Origin: an uncultured Mucilaginibacter sp.
GTDB taxonomy: Bacteria; Bacteroidota; Bacteroidia; Sphingobacteriales; Sphingobacteriaceae
DNA: 64,000 nucleotides
NCBI GenBank assembly: GCA_903864275.1
Contig: CAIPFE010000050.1
Location: 1-64,000, forward strand
Direction of reading: 5' to 3'
Part shown: positions 47,736-54,335 of the stretch, piece by piece
Layout: every line of letters starts with the position of its first letter
Position numbering within the stretch: position 1 is the stretch's first letter
Notes under the pieces: model-generated
Told to the model about the DNA's origin: nothing
Seen by the model: the letters and a program-made list of their open reading frames with translations, nothing else
Databases searched by the model: none
Program-made: the position numbers and the translations under genes

Positions 47736-50099
47736 ATGATAAAAAATTATCTGAAAATAGCCTGGCGCAACCTTATCCGCCACAAAAGTTTTTCCCTTAT
47801 CAATATCGGCGGCCTTTCCATAGGTATTGCGGCTTGTTTGCTTATCTCGCTGTATGTAAATTACGAATTAAGTTATGATGGCTATGATCTCAAAAAAGAC
47901 AGGATCGTGCGTATCACCAATACGGTGCGCACGCCCGAAAAGGATAACCTTACCGTTGCATTAGCGCCAACACCTTTAGCAACAACTTTAAACCACAATT
48001 ACCCCGAAGTTGAAACCGCAGTACGTTTGGAGCCCAACGCTGCTGTAATGAAGGTGAATGACCAGCTATTCAGCGAGAAATTTGTATATAAAGCGGATGC
48101 CAATATATTCGACGTTTTTACGTGGCAATTTATAGAAGGCAACCCGTCGCAAGCTTTAAAAGACCCGCATAGCATCGTCATCACAGCAGCTTTAGCCAAA
48201 AAATATTTCGTTAATGAAAAGGCTATCGGGAAAACTATTACCTGTAATAAACTGCTTTATCATGTAACTGCCGTACTTGCAGACCTCCCCGAAAACTCCG
48301 ACCTAAAAATTGACGCCCTGCTGCCCGGCGATTTTTCAAAAGTAACCGCCTGGACCGGCTTTGATTTTGATGACTACACCTTCGTGTTGTTCAAACAAAA
48401 ACCTGATTACGCAGCTTTTGCAAAGAAACTGGCGCTAATATCAAAAAATGATATCCAGCCCGAGCTAAATAAACAGGGCGCTTCAAAATACTCCATAAAA
48501 TTCAATGTCGAACCGCTAAAGGATGTACATTTTGTTGCCGGGAACATGGGCGATACTGTTAAAGGCGACAAGCAGTTGGTTTATATATTTTCTGTACTGG
48601 CTATAGTGATCCTCGTTATAGCCCTGCTGAATTATATTAACCTCTCAACAGCGAGGGCAACAGAACGGGCAAAAGAAGTTGGCGTGCGGAAGGTGACCGG
48701 CGCCCTGCAATCAAGCCTCATCAGGCAGTTTTTATTCGAATCGTTTTTTGTGACCGGTATAGCATTGGTGATCGGCATTGGACTGATGTTTATCATGCTG
48801 CCATTTTTAAATAGTTTATTGCAAATTAAAATTTCGCATGCCTGGGCGTCTGGTAGTTTTTGGGCGATTTGCGGGATTGTATTAGCGTCATCCTTATTAA
48901 CAGGGTTATACCCTGCGTTTGTATTGTCGGGCTTTCAGCCGATAACTGCGTTAAAAAGCAATTTCAAACACCAGGCAAAAGGCTTAACGCTGCGAAAAGC
49001 CATTACAATTACCCAGTTTGTAGTTGCAACAGTAATGATAGCCGGCGCTTTTATTATGAACAAGCAGATAAACTTTATCCAGCATCGTTCGCTGGGCTTT
49101 AATAACAACCAGGTATTAAACGTTTCACTGCCTGATGACTCGGTAGCCTTGCTGCGTGTCCCCGCCTTTAATAATGCCCTGAAGCAGATAAGCGCAGTTA
49201 AGGGAACGTCAGTCGGCGTTAGTTTTTCAATGGGCAACGGCGAAACGCTAAAAGCTACCACCATGGCTTCGTCAAACGGGGTAAAAAGGGAAGTAATATC
49301 GAATTATTTTATGATCGATGATAAATTTATTCCCTTGTTGGGCATGAAACTTATCGCCGGGAGAAATTTATCTGATGCGATGGCAACCGATAAAAAAGAA
49401 GGCTTTATTGTTAACGAAGCATTTGTAAACCAGATGGGATGGAAGAAACCCATTGGCCAGCTAATCGAAGGATTTAATAACAAGGGCAGGGTGATCGGTG
49501 TGGTTAAAAACTTTCATTACAGCTCCATGCATAACCCGATAGCGCCGTTGGTGATGATCTATAATGGTCAAAAATCGTCCTCGGTATTTGCAAAGATCGC
49601 CCCTTCGGAACTAAAACTTGTTAAAGCCGCCTGGCAAAGTTATTTCCCGGATGTACCTTTCGACTATAACTTTTTAGACGATGCCTTTAATACCATGTAT
49701 CAAAAGGATATCACCAGCATAAGGCTATTCAACTATTTTACCATTCTTTCAATACTTATAGCCTGTTTGGGCTTATACGGGCTTGCGTATTTGGTGGCCA
49801 CACAGCGCTCAAAGGAGATCGGCATCCGTAAGGTATTGGGGGCTGCGATAAATCAAATACTGGTGCTGCTGGCAAAGGATTTTGTAAAGCTGGTTGGAAT
49901 AGCATCCGTGTTAGCGATCCCTGTAACCTGGCTCATCATGAACAAATGGCTTACTTCTTATGCTTATCATATCACAATTAACTGGTGGCTGTTAACGCTG
50001 CCAGTTTTTGTAATTTTAGTAATAGCGATCGTAGTGATAAGTTATCAAACCATAAAAGTGGCTGTAACCAATCCTGTAAAAAGTTTAAAGAGCGAATGA
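47736..50099 (+). CDS. FtsX/MacB-type ABC transporter permease, copy 3
   Basis: 787 residues with the start MIKNYLKIAWRNLIRHKSFS, MacB core and two FtsX blocks (YINLSTARATERAKEVGVRKVTGA; GLYGLAYLVATQRSKEIGIRKVLGAA), ending NPVKSLKSE. It is the same type as copies 1 and 2 but lacks the BlaI-type operators; it has a simple TACTTTCG promoter box close to its start, so it is probably regulated differently. No ATPase subunit is near. Such lone permeases are abundant in Sphingobacteriaceae, and their substrates are mostly unknown. Confidence 0.9.
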   Translation: MIKNYLKIAWRNLIRHKSFSLINIGGLSIGIAACLLISLYVNYELSYDGYDLKKDRIVRITNTVRTPEKDNLTVALAPTPLATTLNHNYPEVETAVRLEPNAAVMKVNDQLFSEKFVYKADANIFDVFTWQFIEGNPSQALKDPHSIVITAALAKKYFVNEKAIGKTITCNKLLYHVTAVLADLPENSDLKIDALLPGDFSKVTAWTGFDFDDYTFVLFKQKPDYAAFAKKLALISKNDIQPELNKQGASKYSIKFNVEPLKDVHFVAGNMGDTVKGDKQLVYIFSVLAIVILVIALLNYINLSTARATERAKEVGVRKVTGALQSSLIRQFLFESFFVTGIALVIGIGLMFIMLPFLNSLLQIKISHAWASGSFWAICGIVLASSLLTGLYPAFVLSGFQPITALKSNFKHQAKGLTLRKAITITQFVVATVMIAGAFIMNKQINFIQHRSLGFNNNQVLNVSLPDDSVALLRVPAFNNALKQISAVKGTSVGVSFSMGNGETLKATTMASSNGVKREVISNYFMIDDKFIPLLGMKLIAGRNLSDAMATDKKEGFIVNEAFVNQMGWKKPIGQLIEGFNNKGRVIGVVKNFHYSSMHNPIAPLVMIYNGQKSSSVFAKIAPSELKLVKAAWQSYFPDVPFDYNFLDDAFNTMYQKDITSIRLFNYFTILSILIACLGLYGLAYLVATQRSKEIGIRKVLGAAINQILVLLAKDFVKLVGIASVLAIPVTWLIMNKWLTSYAYHITINWWLLTLPVFVILVIAIVVISYQTIKVAVTNPVKSLKSE

Positions 50100-50254
50100 A
50101 ATAAAGAAACAAGAGTCAATATCCAGGAATCAAGACTAAGCTTCAAGGGTGACGGAATCTTATAAAAGACAATTTTTCTAATGAAACATTCAATTTTAAA
50201 TACCCAATTTTTTGTTTTGGCTCTTGACTCTTGCTTCCTGGTTCTTATTTCTTA
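50099..50254. repeat. Inverted CAAGAGT-type repeats before the NUDIX gene
   Basis: ACAAGAGTCAATATCCAGG on the left and TCTTGACTCTTGCTTCCTGG on the right are built of the same short words in opposite orientation around about 80 bases. A related fragment (ATCAAGAGCCAAG) occurs at 45718. Confidence 0.45.
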
Positions 50255-50322
50255 ATGGTAATTTAATAACCACGTCAATTACAAATGTTTATTTAGGCTT
50301 GCATTGTTCCGCATTTTATAGC

Positions 50323-50937
50323 ATGAATAAAAACTACCTGGATCTATTAGACCAAGTACGAGCCATAGCGCAACTTGGCATAAATTATAGCAAAAACCCT
50401 TTTGATCTTGAACGATACAACAAACTGCTGCAGTTGGCCGCTGATGGATATGAAGAAATTACCGGGTTACCATCAGCAGAAATAAAAGACAGGTTTAATA
50501 AAGAACTGGGGTATATAACGCCGAAAATAGGAGTTAATGGCATATTGTTTAACGGGGAAGGTCAGTTACTGCTTGATCACAGGAATGACGATCATTTATG
50601 GGGCATACCGAGCGGCTGGGTTGATGTAGGCGAGAGCCCCGAAGCCGCCATGAAACGGGAGTTTATGGAAGAAGCCAACTTAGTAGTTGAACCGGTAGAT
50701 ATCATTAAATTTTATACGCGCCTGCCCGGCGAACATAACCAGCCGCATACATCGGTGCATATACTCTACTATTGCAAATACATAAGCGGCAAACTAAAAA
50801 AATCACACGAGAACCTCGAACTATGTTACCGTGACCATACATCGATAGCAGATTGGCATAAGGACCATCAATTGCAGGCGCAAGATGCAGTAAAGTATCT
50901 TGATAAAATAATGATGAGAAAAGAGGATCCGGTATAA
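50323..50937 (+). CDS. NUDIX hydrolase with NUDIX_N_2-type N-terminal domain
   Basis: 204 residues from the ATG at 50323; the frame is open to 50212 but the extension is unlike the family. Residues 1-58 (YLDLLDQVRAIAQLGINYSKN) are the helical N-terminal domain seen in MutT-like hydrolases of this type. The NUDIX box starts at G98 and reads G-x5-E104-x7-R112-E113-x2-E116-E117, with the last Gly replaced by N119. It cleaves nucleoside diphosphate-X compounds, with Mg held by the Glu residues. It stands alone; the substrate could be an NDP-sugar or an oxidised nucleotide, and the sequence does not decide. Confidence 0.9.
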   Translation: MNKNYLDLLDQVRAIAQLGINYSKNPFDLERYNKLLQLAADGYEEITGLPSAEIKDRFNKELGYITPKIGVNGILFNGEGQLLLDHRNDDHLWGIPSGWVDVGESPEAAMKREFMEEANLVVEPVDIIKFYTRLPGEHNQPHTSVHILYYCKYISGKLKKSHENLELCYRDHTSIADWHKDHQLQAQDAVKYLDKIMMRKEDPV

Positions 50938-51080
50938 ACCCATTTCTTTAAAACCAGCCTGACAACAAAGCAAAGTTGAGCCATAAAACAAACCATCCTG
51001 TTATTTTTAACCTGATCAAATCTCTTTAAATACACTTTATCCTGCTGAAAAAAGTATTTTTACCGCAAATTAATCCCAAT

Positions 51081-51827
51081 ATGTTTTTTGCGCTTTCAAA
51101 ACTGCTTTTAATTTTCATTTTTCCCCTAACATGGATTTTAACCCTTTTAATTATCGCGATAGTAACTAAAAATCAAAAATTAAAGCGCAGGTTCTTGATC
51201 TTATCAACGGCATTATTGTTGATTTTTTCAAGCCCATTTTTACTGAACCAATTCGCTAAGCTTTGGGATATTGACCCCGTTCCGTTAAAAAACACAGGGC
51301 CATACAGCTGTGCCATAGTTTTGGGCGGCTTTTCGGGGGAAGATGGCAACGGGAATGGTTTTTTCAATGACAAATCCGACAGGTTTATTCAGGGATTGAA
51401 ATTATTTACAACGGGAACGGTTTCTCATATCCTTATTTCGAGCGGGAACGGCAACTTACTGCATGATAAATTTGCAGAAGCCGATTGGGTTAAAACCCAA
51501 CTACAACAATTTAAAGTGCCTGACAGCTGCATATTGATTGAAAACCGGAGCCGAAACACAATTGAAAATGCAGCTTTTTCAAAGGTGATGCTTAACAATA
51601 TGCACCTGCAGCCCCCTTATTTACTGGTAACCTCGGCATTTCACATGCGCCGCTCGCTGGGGATTTTTAACAGAGCTAAACTGGATGTGCTGCCTTATCC
51701 GTGCAATTATTTGGCCGGAAGAGGAAGAACGTCACCAGATTCCTTTATCCCGGACACGGAAACGTTTTATAGATGGACAATTTACTTAAAAGAAGTAGTG
51801 GGCGTGATAGTTAATTATGTGATATAG
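51081..51827 (+). CDS. YdcF/ElyC/SanA-family membrane protein (DUF218)
   Basis: 248 residues with two N-terminal membrane helices (about 5-28 and 37-56), then a DUF218 Rossmann-like domain outside the membrane: AIVLGGFSGEDGNGNG, ILISSGNGN, the ENRSRNTIENA motif and LLVTSAFHMRRSLGIF. Homologues ElyC and SanA act in envelope integrity and in undecaprenyl-phosphate or vancomycin tolerance. It has its own gap upstream and is followed by a tandem repeat tract. The family is firm; the exact role is not. Confidence 0.87.
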   Translation: MFFALSKLLLIFIFPLTWILTLLIIAIVTKNQKLKRRFLILSTALLLIFSSPFLLNQFAKLWDIDPVPLKNTGPYSCAIVLGGFSGEDGNGNGFFNDKSDRFIQGLKLFTTGTVSHILISSGNGNLLHDKFAEADWVKTQLQQFKVPDSCILIENRSRNTIENAAFSKVMLNNMHLQPPYLLVTSAFHMRRSLGIFNRAKLDVLPYPCNYLAGRGRTSPDSFIPDTETFYRWTIYLKEVVGVIVNYVI

Positions 51828-51841
51828 GGATATTTCTTTTG

Positions 51842-51902
51842 TTGTAATGGTTGTAATGGTTGTAATGGTTGTAATGGTTGTAATGGTTGTAATGGTTGTA
51901 AA
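51842..51902. repeat. Tandem TTGTAATGG repeat (about 6.7 copies)
   Basis: Six perfect nine-base units (51842-51895) and a partial seventh. From about 51925 to 52005 the complementary words (ACTTTTACAACTTCTTACAA and similar) follow, so the tract can fold on itself. The same unit recurs at 52806 and 63579. Copy number is likely to vary between strains. Confidence 0.9.
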
Positions 51903-52084
51903 TTACTAACGTTCTATTTAAAATCTCCTAAAACTTTTAAAACTTCTTAACCTTTTATAACTTTTACAACTTCTTACAACTTTTACAAACTTCTTAAACT
52001 TTTATAACCCATTTGACCCAACTTTCCTTATTTTGGCGGTTTTAAACACGGAATAGCTTATCAACCAATCAACATAATCAACTA

Positions 52085-52804
52085 ATGACCTACTGTTTAG
52101 GAATAAAAGTTAAAGAAGGCTTGTTAGCCATCGCCGATACCCGGATAACATCAGGAACTGAAATTACTATAAAAAAGAAAATAACGGTAGAACAAAAAGA
52201 CCATTTTGCGCTTTTCATTATGACCAGCGGTTTACGGTCGGTAAGAGATAAGGCAGTTGTTTATTTTAACGAATTGCTGGAAACCAAGGAGTACAATAAA
52301 TTATACAAGGCGGTAAACGCTTTTGGTGAGCAAGTAAAGAGGGTTGCAAAGGAAGATAAAGATTCGCTGGAAAAGGCGGGTTTTAAATTCGACCTGAGTA
52401 CAATAATCGGCGGGCAGCTTAAAGATGACACCGAGCATAAATTGTTCCTTTTATATCCCGAGGGCAATTGGGTAGAGCTTGGGCAAGGCGCGCCCTATGT
52501 AATTATTGGCAATTCGGGCCATGGAAAGGCAATTTTGAACCGTATATTGGATGAAAATTCAAGTTTAAAGCTTTCGCTTAAAACCGGGTTCCTTTCTTTT
52601 GATTCAACAAGGGTAAGTGCAAACAATGTTGATTTTCCGATCGATGTGGCCCTTTACCGGAAAGACAGCTTTCATATTATTGAAAAACGGTACGAGAAAA
52701 AAGACCTGGAATATATTTCGACCCAATGGGCCGAAGAATTAAAAGCTGCCCTTGAACACATCTCCGAAGACTGGATGGATGATGCTTTTGATAAACTGGA
52801 CTAA
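52085..52804 (+). CDS. Anbu-type proteasome-related peptidase
   Basis: 239 residues. The start MTYCLGIKVKEGLLAIADTR is that of Anbu (ancestral beta subunit), an Ntn-hydrolase related to HslV and proteasome beta subunits. After Met removal, Thr2 is the N-terminal nucleophile; D18 and a Lys in KKKI (about 31-33) complete the usual proteasome triad. Length fits Anbu and not the shorter HslV. It is followed by a transglutaminase-like gene, its classical neighbour, but the alpha-E and ATP-grasp genes of the usual Anbu cluster are absent here. The assembly would be a ring or helix in the cytoplasm. Confidence 0.88.
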   Translation: MTYCLGIKVKEGLLAIADTRITSGTEITIKKKITVEQKDHFALFIMTSGLRSVRDKAVVYFNELLETKEYNKLYKAVNAFGEQVKRVAKEDKDSLEKAGFKFDLSTIIGGQLKDDTEHKLFLLYPEGNWVELGQGAPYVIIGNSGHGKAILNRILDENSSLKLSLKTGFLSFDSTRVSANNVDFPIDVALYRKDSFHIIEKRYEKKDLEYISTQWAEELKAALEHISEDWMDDAFDKLD

Positions 52805-52805
52805 G

Positions 52806-52940
52806 TTGTGAGGGTTGTAATGAGTTGTAAAGGTTAAAGTGGTTGAAATTGACCGCCGATGCATTTTTAACTTTTTAAAACTTTTATAACTCCTACAACT
52901 TCTTGCAACATTTACAACCTCTTACAACCTTTACAACCAC
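52806..52940. repeat. TTGTAA-type inverted repeat between Anbu and transglutaminase genes
   Basis: GTTGTGAGGGTTGTAATGAG and AGGTTAAAGTGGTTG on the left are answered by CTACAACTTCTTGCAAC and CTTACAACCTTTACAACC on the right, ending directly before the next ATG. It may weaken read-through or form a hairpin that hides the start. Confidence 0.55.
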
Positions 52941-52941
52941 C

Positions 52942-53787
52942 ATGAAATTCAACGTCCTCACTGAAATGGAATATACGGCGCGCTCGCCGGGAACAATTAT
53001 ATTGAATATCCATGCGCTGCGGACACCTCACCAGACCGTGATTAATGAAACGTTGACTATTGAACCCTATATAAAAGTTGAAGAACTGGTAGCTGCCCAA
53101 AGCGAGAACCGCCTGATAAGGTTTGAAATTCCGGAGGCAAGTTCAATTAAAGTAATTTACAAAGCCACAATTGATAATTATTGCGAAATAACGGATTATA
53201 GCCAAATTGATGAGATCCAGGTTGCAAAAATGGATACGGCTATACTCCCCTACCTGTATCCAAGCCGTTACTGCCAGTCGGACAAGCTGTATCGTTTGGC
53301 AAATAACCTGTTTGGGCATATCCAAAATCCTTTTGAAAAAGTTATGACACTTACCAATTGGATCCACAAAAATGTACAATACCTCAGCGGCTCAACCAAT
53401 TCACAAACTTCTGCTTTTGACACGGTGACGGAACAATCGGGCGTATGCCGGGATTTTGCCCATTTAGGCATCGCCTTATGCCGCGCCTTAACTATTCCGG
53501 CCCGTTATTTTACCGGTTATGCCTGGCAATTAAAGCCTGCCGATTTCCATGCATGCTTTGAAGCCTACATAGGCGATCAGTGGGTTTTGTTTGATGCCAC
53601 GAAGCTTGTCCCGTTAAACGGGTTAATTAAAATAGCCTCAGGGCGCGATGCCGCTGATACCGCAATCGCCAATATTTTCGGGAATGTTATTTTTACTTCG
53701 ATGCTGGTAAGCTGCGAACTGGCCGAAGATGGCTTTGAACCGTTTTATTACCTGCAGCCTGGTTTAATGGGGCTGTCCTACTTATAA
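52942..53787 (+). CDS. Transglutaminase-like cysteine protease family protein (Anbu-associated)
   Basis: 281 residues from the ATG at 52942 (an upstream ATG at 52903 lies within the repeat tract). An N-terminal beta domain (1-150) is followed by the transglutaminase-like core with the triad C169 (SGVCRDFAHLG), H203 (DFHACFEAY) and D218 (LFDATK). COG1305 proteins of this type accompany Anbu in many bacteria and may cut or modify peptides. It lies 137 bp after the Anbu gene on the same strand. Its stop is followed by a minus-strand tRNA-Cys, so transcripts converge. The pairing is well known; the substrate is not. Confidence 0.9.
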   Translation: MKFNVLTEMEYTARSPGTIILNIHALRTPHQTVINETLTIEPYIKVEELVAAQSENRLIRFEIPEASSIKVIYKATIDNYCEITDYSQIDEIQVAKMDTAILPYLYPSRYCQSDKLYRLANNLFGHIQNPFEKVMTLTNWIHKNVQYLSGSTNSQTSAFDTVTEQSGVCRDFAHLGIALCRALTIPARYFTGYAWQLKPADFHACFEAYIGDQWVLFDATKLVPLNGLIKIASGRDAADTAIANIFGNVIFTSMLVSCELAEDGFEPFYYLQPGLMGLSYL

Positions 53788-53819
53788 GGTGGCTGGAAAG
53801 CATTAGTCCCGGGTCGCAT

Positions 53820-53860
53820 GACCAATGAACTAATGAACTATTGAACCAATAAACTAATCA
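53820..53860. repeat. Degenerate AATGAAC/CTAATGA units next to tRNA-Cys
   Basis: About five 7-8-base units (CAATGAAC, TAATGAAC, TATTGAAC, CAATAAAC) run up to the 3' end of the tRNA. Their words resemble those at 40399 and 58449. Confidence 0.5.
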
Positions 53861-53861
53861 G

Positions 53862-53932
53862 ACGTCGCGGGCAGATTCGAACTGCCGTGAGGGGTTTTGC
53901 AGACTCCCACCTATCCTCTCGGTCACGCGACT
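53862..53932 (-). tRNA. tRNA-Cys (anticodon GCA), slightly irregular
   Basis: A 71-base cloverleaf on the minus strand. D stem ACC/GGT, anticodon loop CTGCAAA (GCA), T stem GGCAG/CTGCC with loop TTCGAAT, U73 discriminator as needed for Cys. The acceptor AGTCGCG/CGCGACG has six good pairs, but the terminal 1-72 position is A opposite G, and the anticodon stem GGAGT/ACCCC has an A-C mismatch. No CCA is encoded. It is either a divergent functional copy or a decaying one. It lies 48 bases after the S-box aptamer on the same strand. Confidence 0.82.
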
Positions 53933-53934
53933 TT

Positions 53935-53980
53935 AAAAAAAAACTATTAATCACTTATCTTGACCGGAGGGTGGGTTTTA
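53935..53980 (-). promoter_or_regulatory. Expression platform between S-box and tRNA-Cys
   Basis: It holds GATAAGT (53953-53959), which can pair with the first strand of P1 (ACTTATC, 54160-54166) in place of the normal partner. CCTCCGGTCA (53961-53970) can pair with TGACCGAGAGG of the tRNA D arm (53915-53925) over ten pairs with one bulge. Nine T's (53935-53943) directly precede the tRNA. The function is inferred. Confidence 0.5.
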
Positions 53981-54168
53981 AATTATCTTTCCCCGCTTTC
54001 GCGGAGCAGGAGTTAGCACCTTTTTTTCAAGTCCGAAGTCTTAAGTTCAAAGTCTTAAGTCAATATTTTAGGATAATTTGACTTTAGACTTACGACTATC
54101 GACTTTCGACTTAAACAAGGTTGCTAAGACTTCAAAGGGCCTTTCCCTCAGTCTTTCTGGATAAGTAC
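53981..54168 (-). promoter_or_regulatory. SAM-I (S-box) riboswitch aptamer
   Basis: The conserved S-box core is readable on the minus strand: CTTATC..AGA, then GAGGGA, GGCCC, TGAAG, GCAACC, GGTGCTAACTCCTGC, a P4 hairpin (CTCCGC GAAA GCGGGG) and AAAGATAA. P1 is TTATC with GATAA, P2 is AAGACT with AGTCTT. It binds S-adenosylmethionine and normally controls methionine or cysteine genes. Here the P3 loop is stretched to about 100 bases by an inverted heptamer array (54029-54112). The next gene in the reading direction is tRNA-Cys, not a metabolic gene. Confidence 0.9.
54029..54112. repeat. Inverted heptamer (AAGTCnn) array inside the S-box P3 loop
   Basis: Arm 1 (54029-54061) and arm 2 (54080-54112) each have about five AAGTC-based units of seven bases in opposite orientation. 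The reverse complement of arm 2 matches arm 1 at 24 of 33 positions. The result is a long imperfect stem on top of P3. Confidence 0.8.
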
Positions 54169-54190
54169 ATATAAAGAACGATTGCTGATG

Positions 54191-54198
54191 CAAATGTA
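54191..54198 (-). promoter_or_regulatory. -7 box of the S-box transcript
   Basis: On the minus strand TACATTTG fits TAnnTTTG exactly. It lies about 23 bases upstream of P1, so transcription would begin just before the aptamer. Confidence 0.55.
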
Positions 54199-54294
54199 TT
54201 AATTAAAACTATTATTCCTATAGATTTAATAGAATTAATTTGAAGAAATTGATAATTGACTGGATATTATCGAAATAAGTTACATGGTTAGCTG

Positions 54295-54327
54295 AGATTT
54301 GACAACTTATAAAAAGTTGTCAAATCT
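54295..54327 (-). terminator. Hairpin after the NRPS-like gene
   Basis: A perfect 14-bp stem (54295-54308 with 54314-54327) around five bases, nine bases past the stop of the NRPS-like gene. No T-run follows, so it may act with a factor or protect the 3' end. Confidence 0.6.
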
Positions 54328-54335
54328 AACACGTC

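Noticed and set aside
51842-51902. Tandem repeat as a possible CRISPR or replication iteron
   Set aside because: Units are nine bases without spacers and there are no cas or replication genes nearby.
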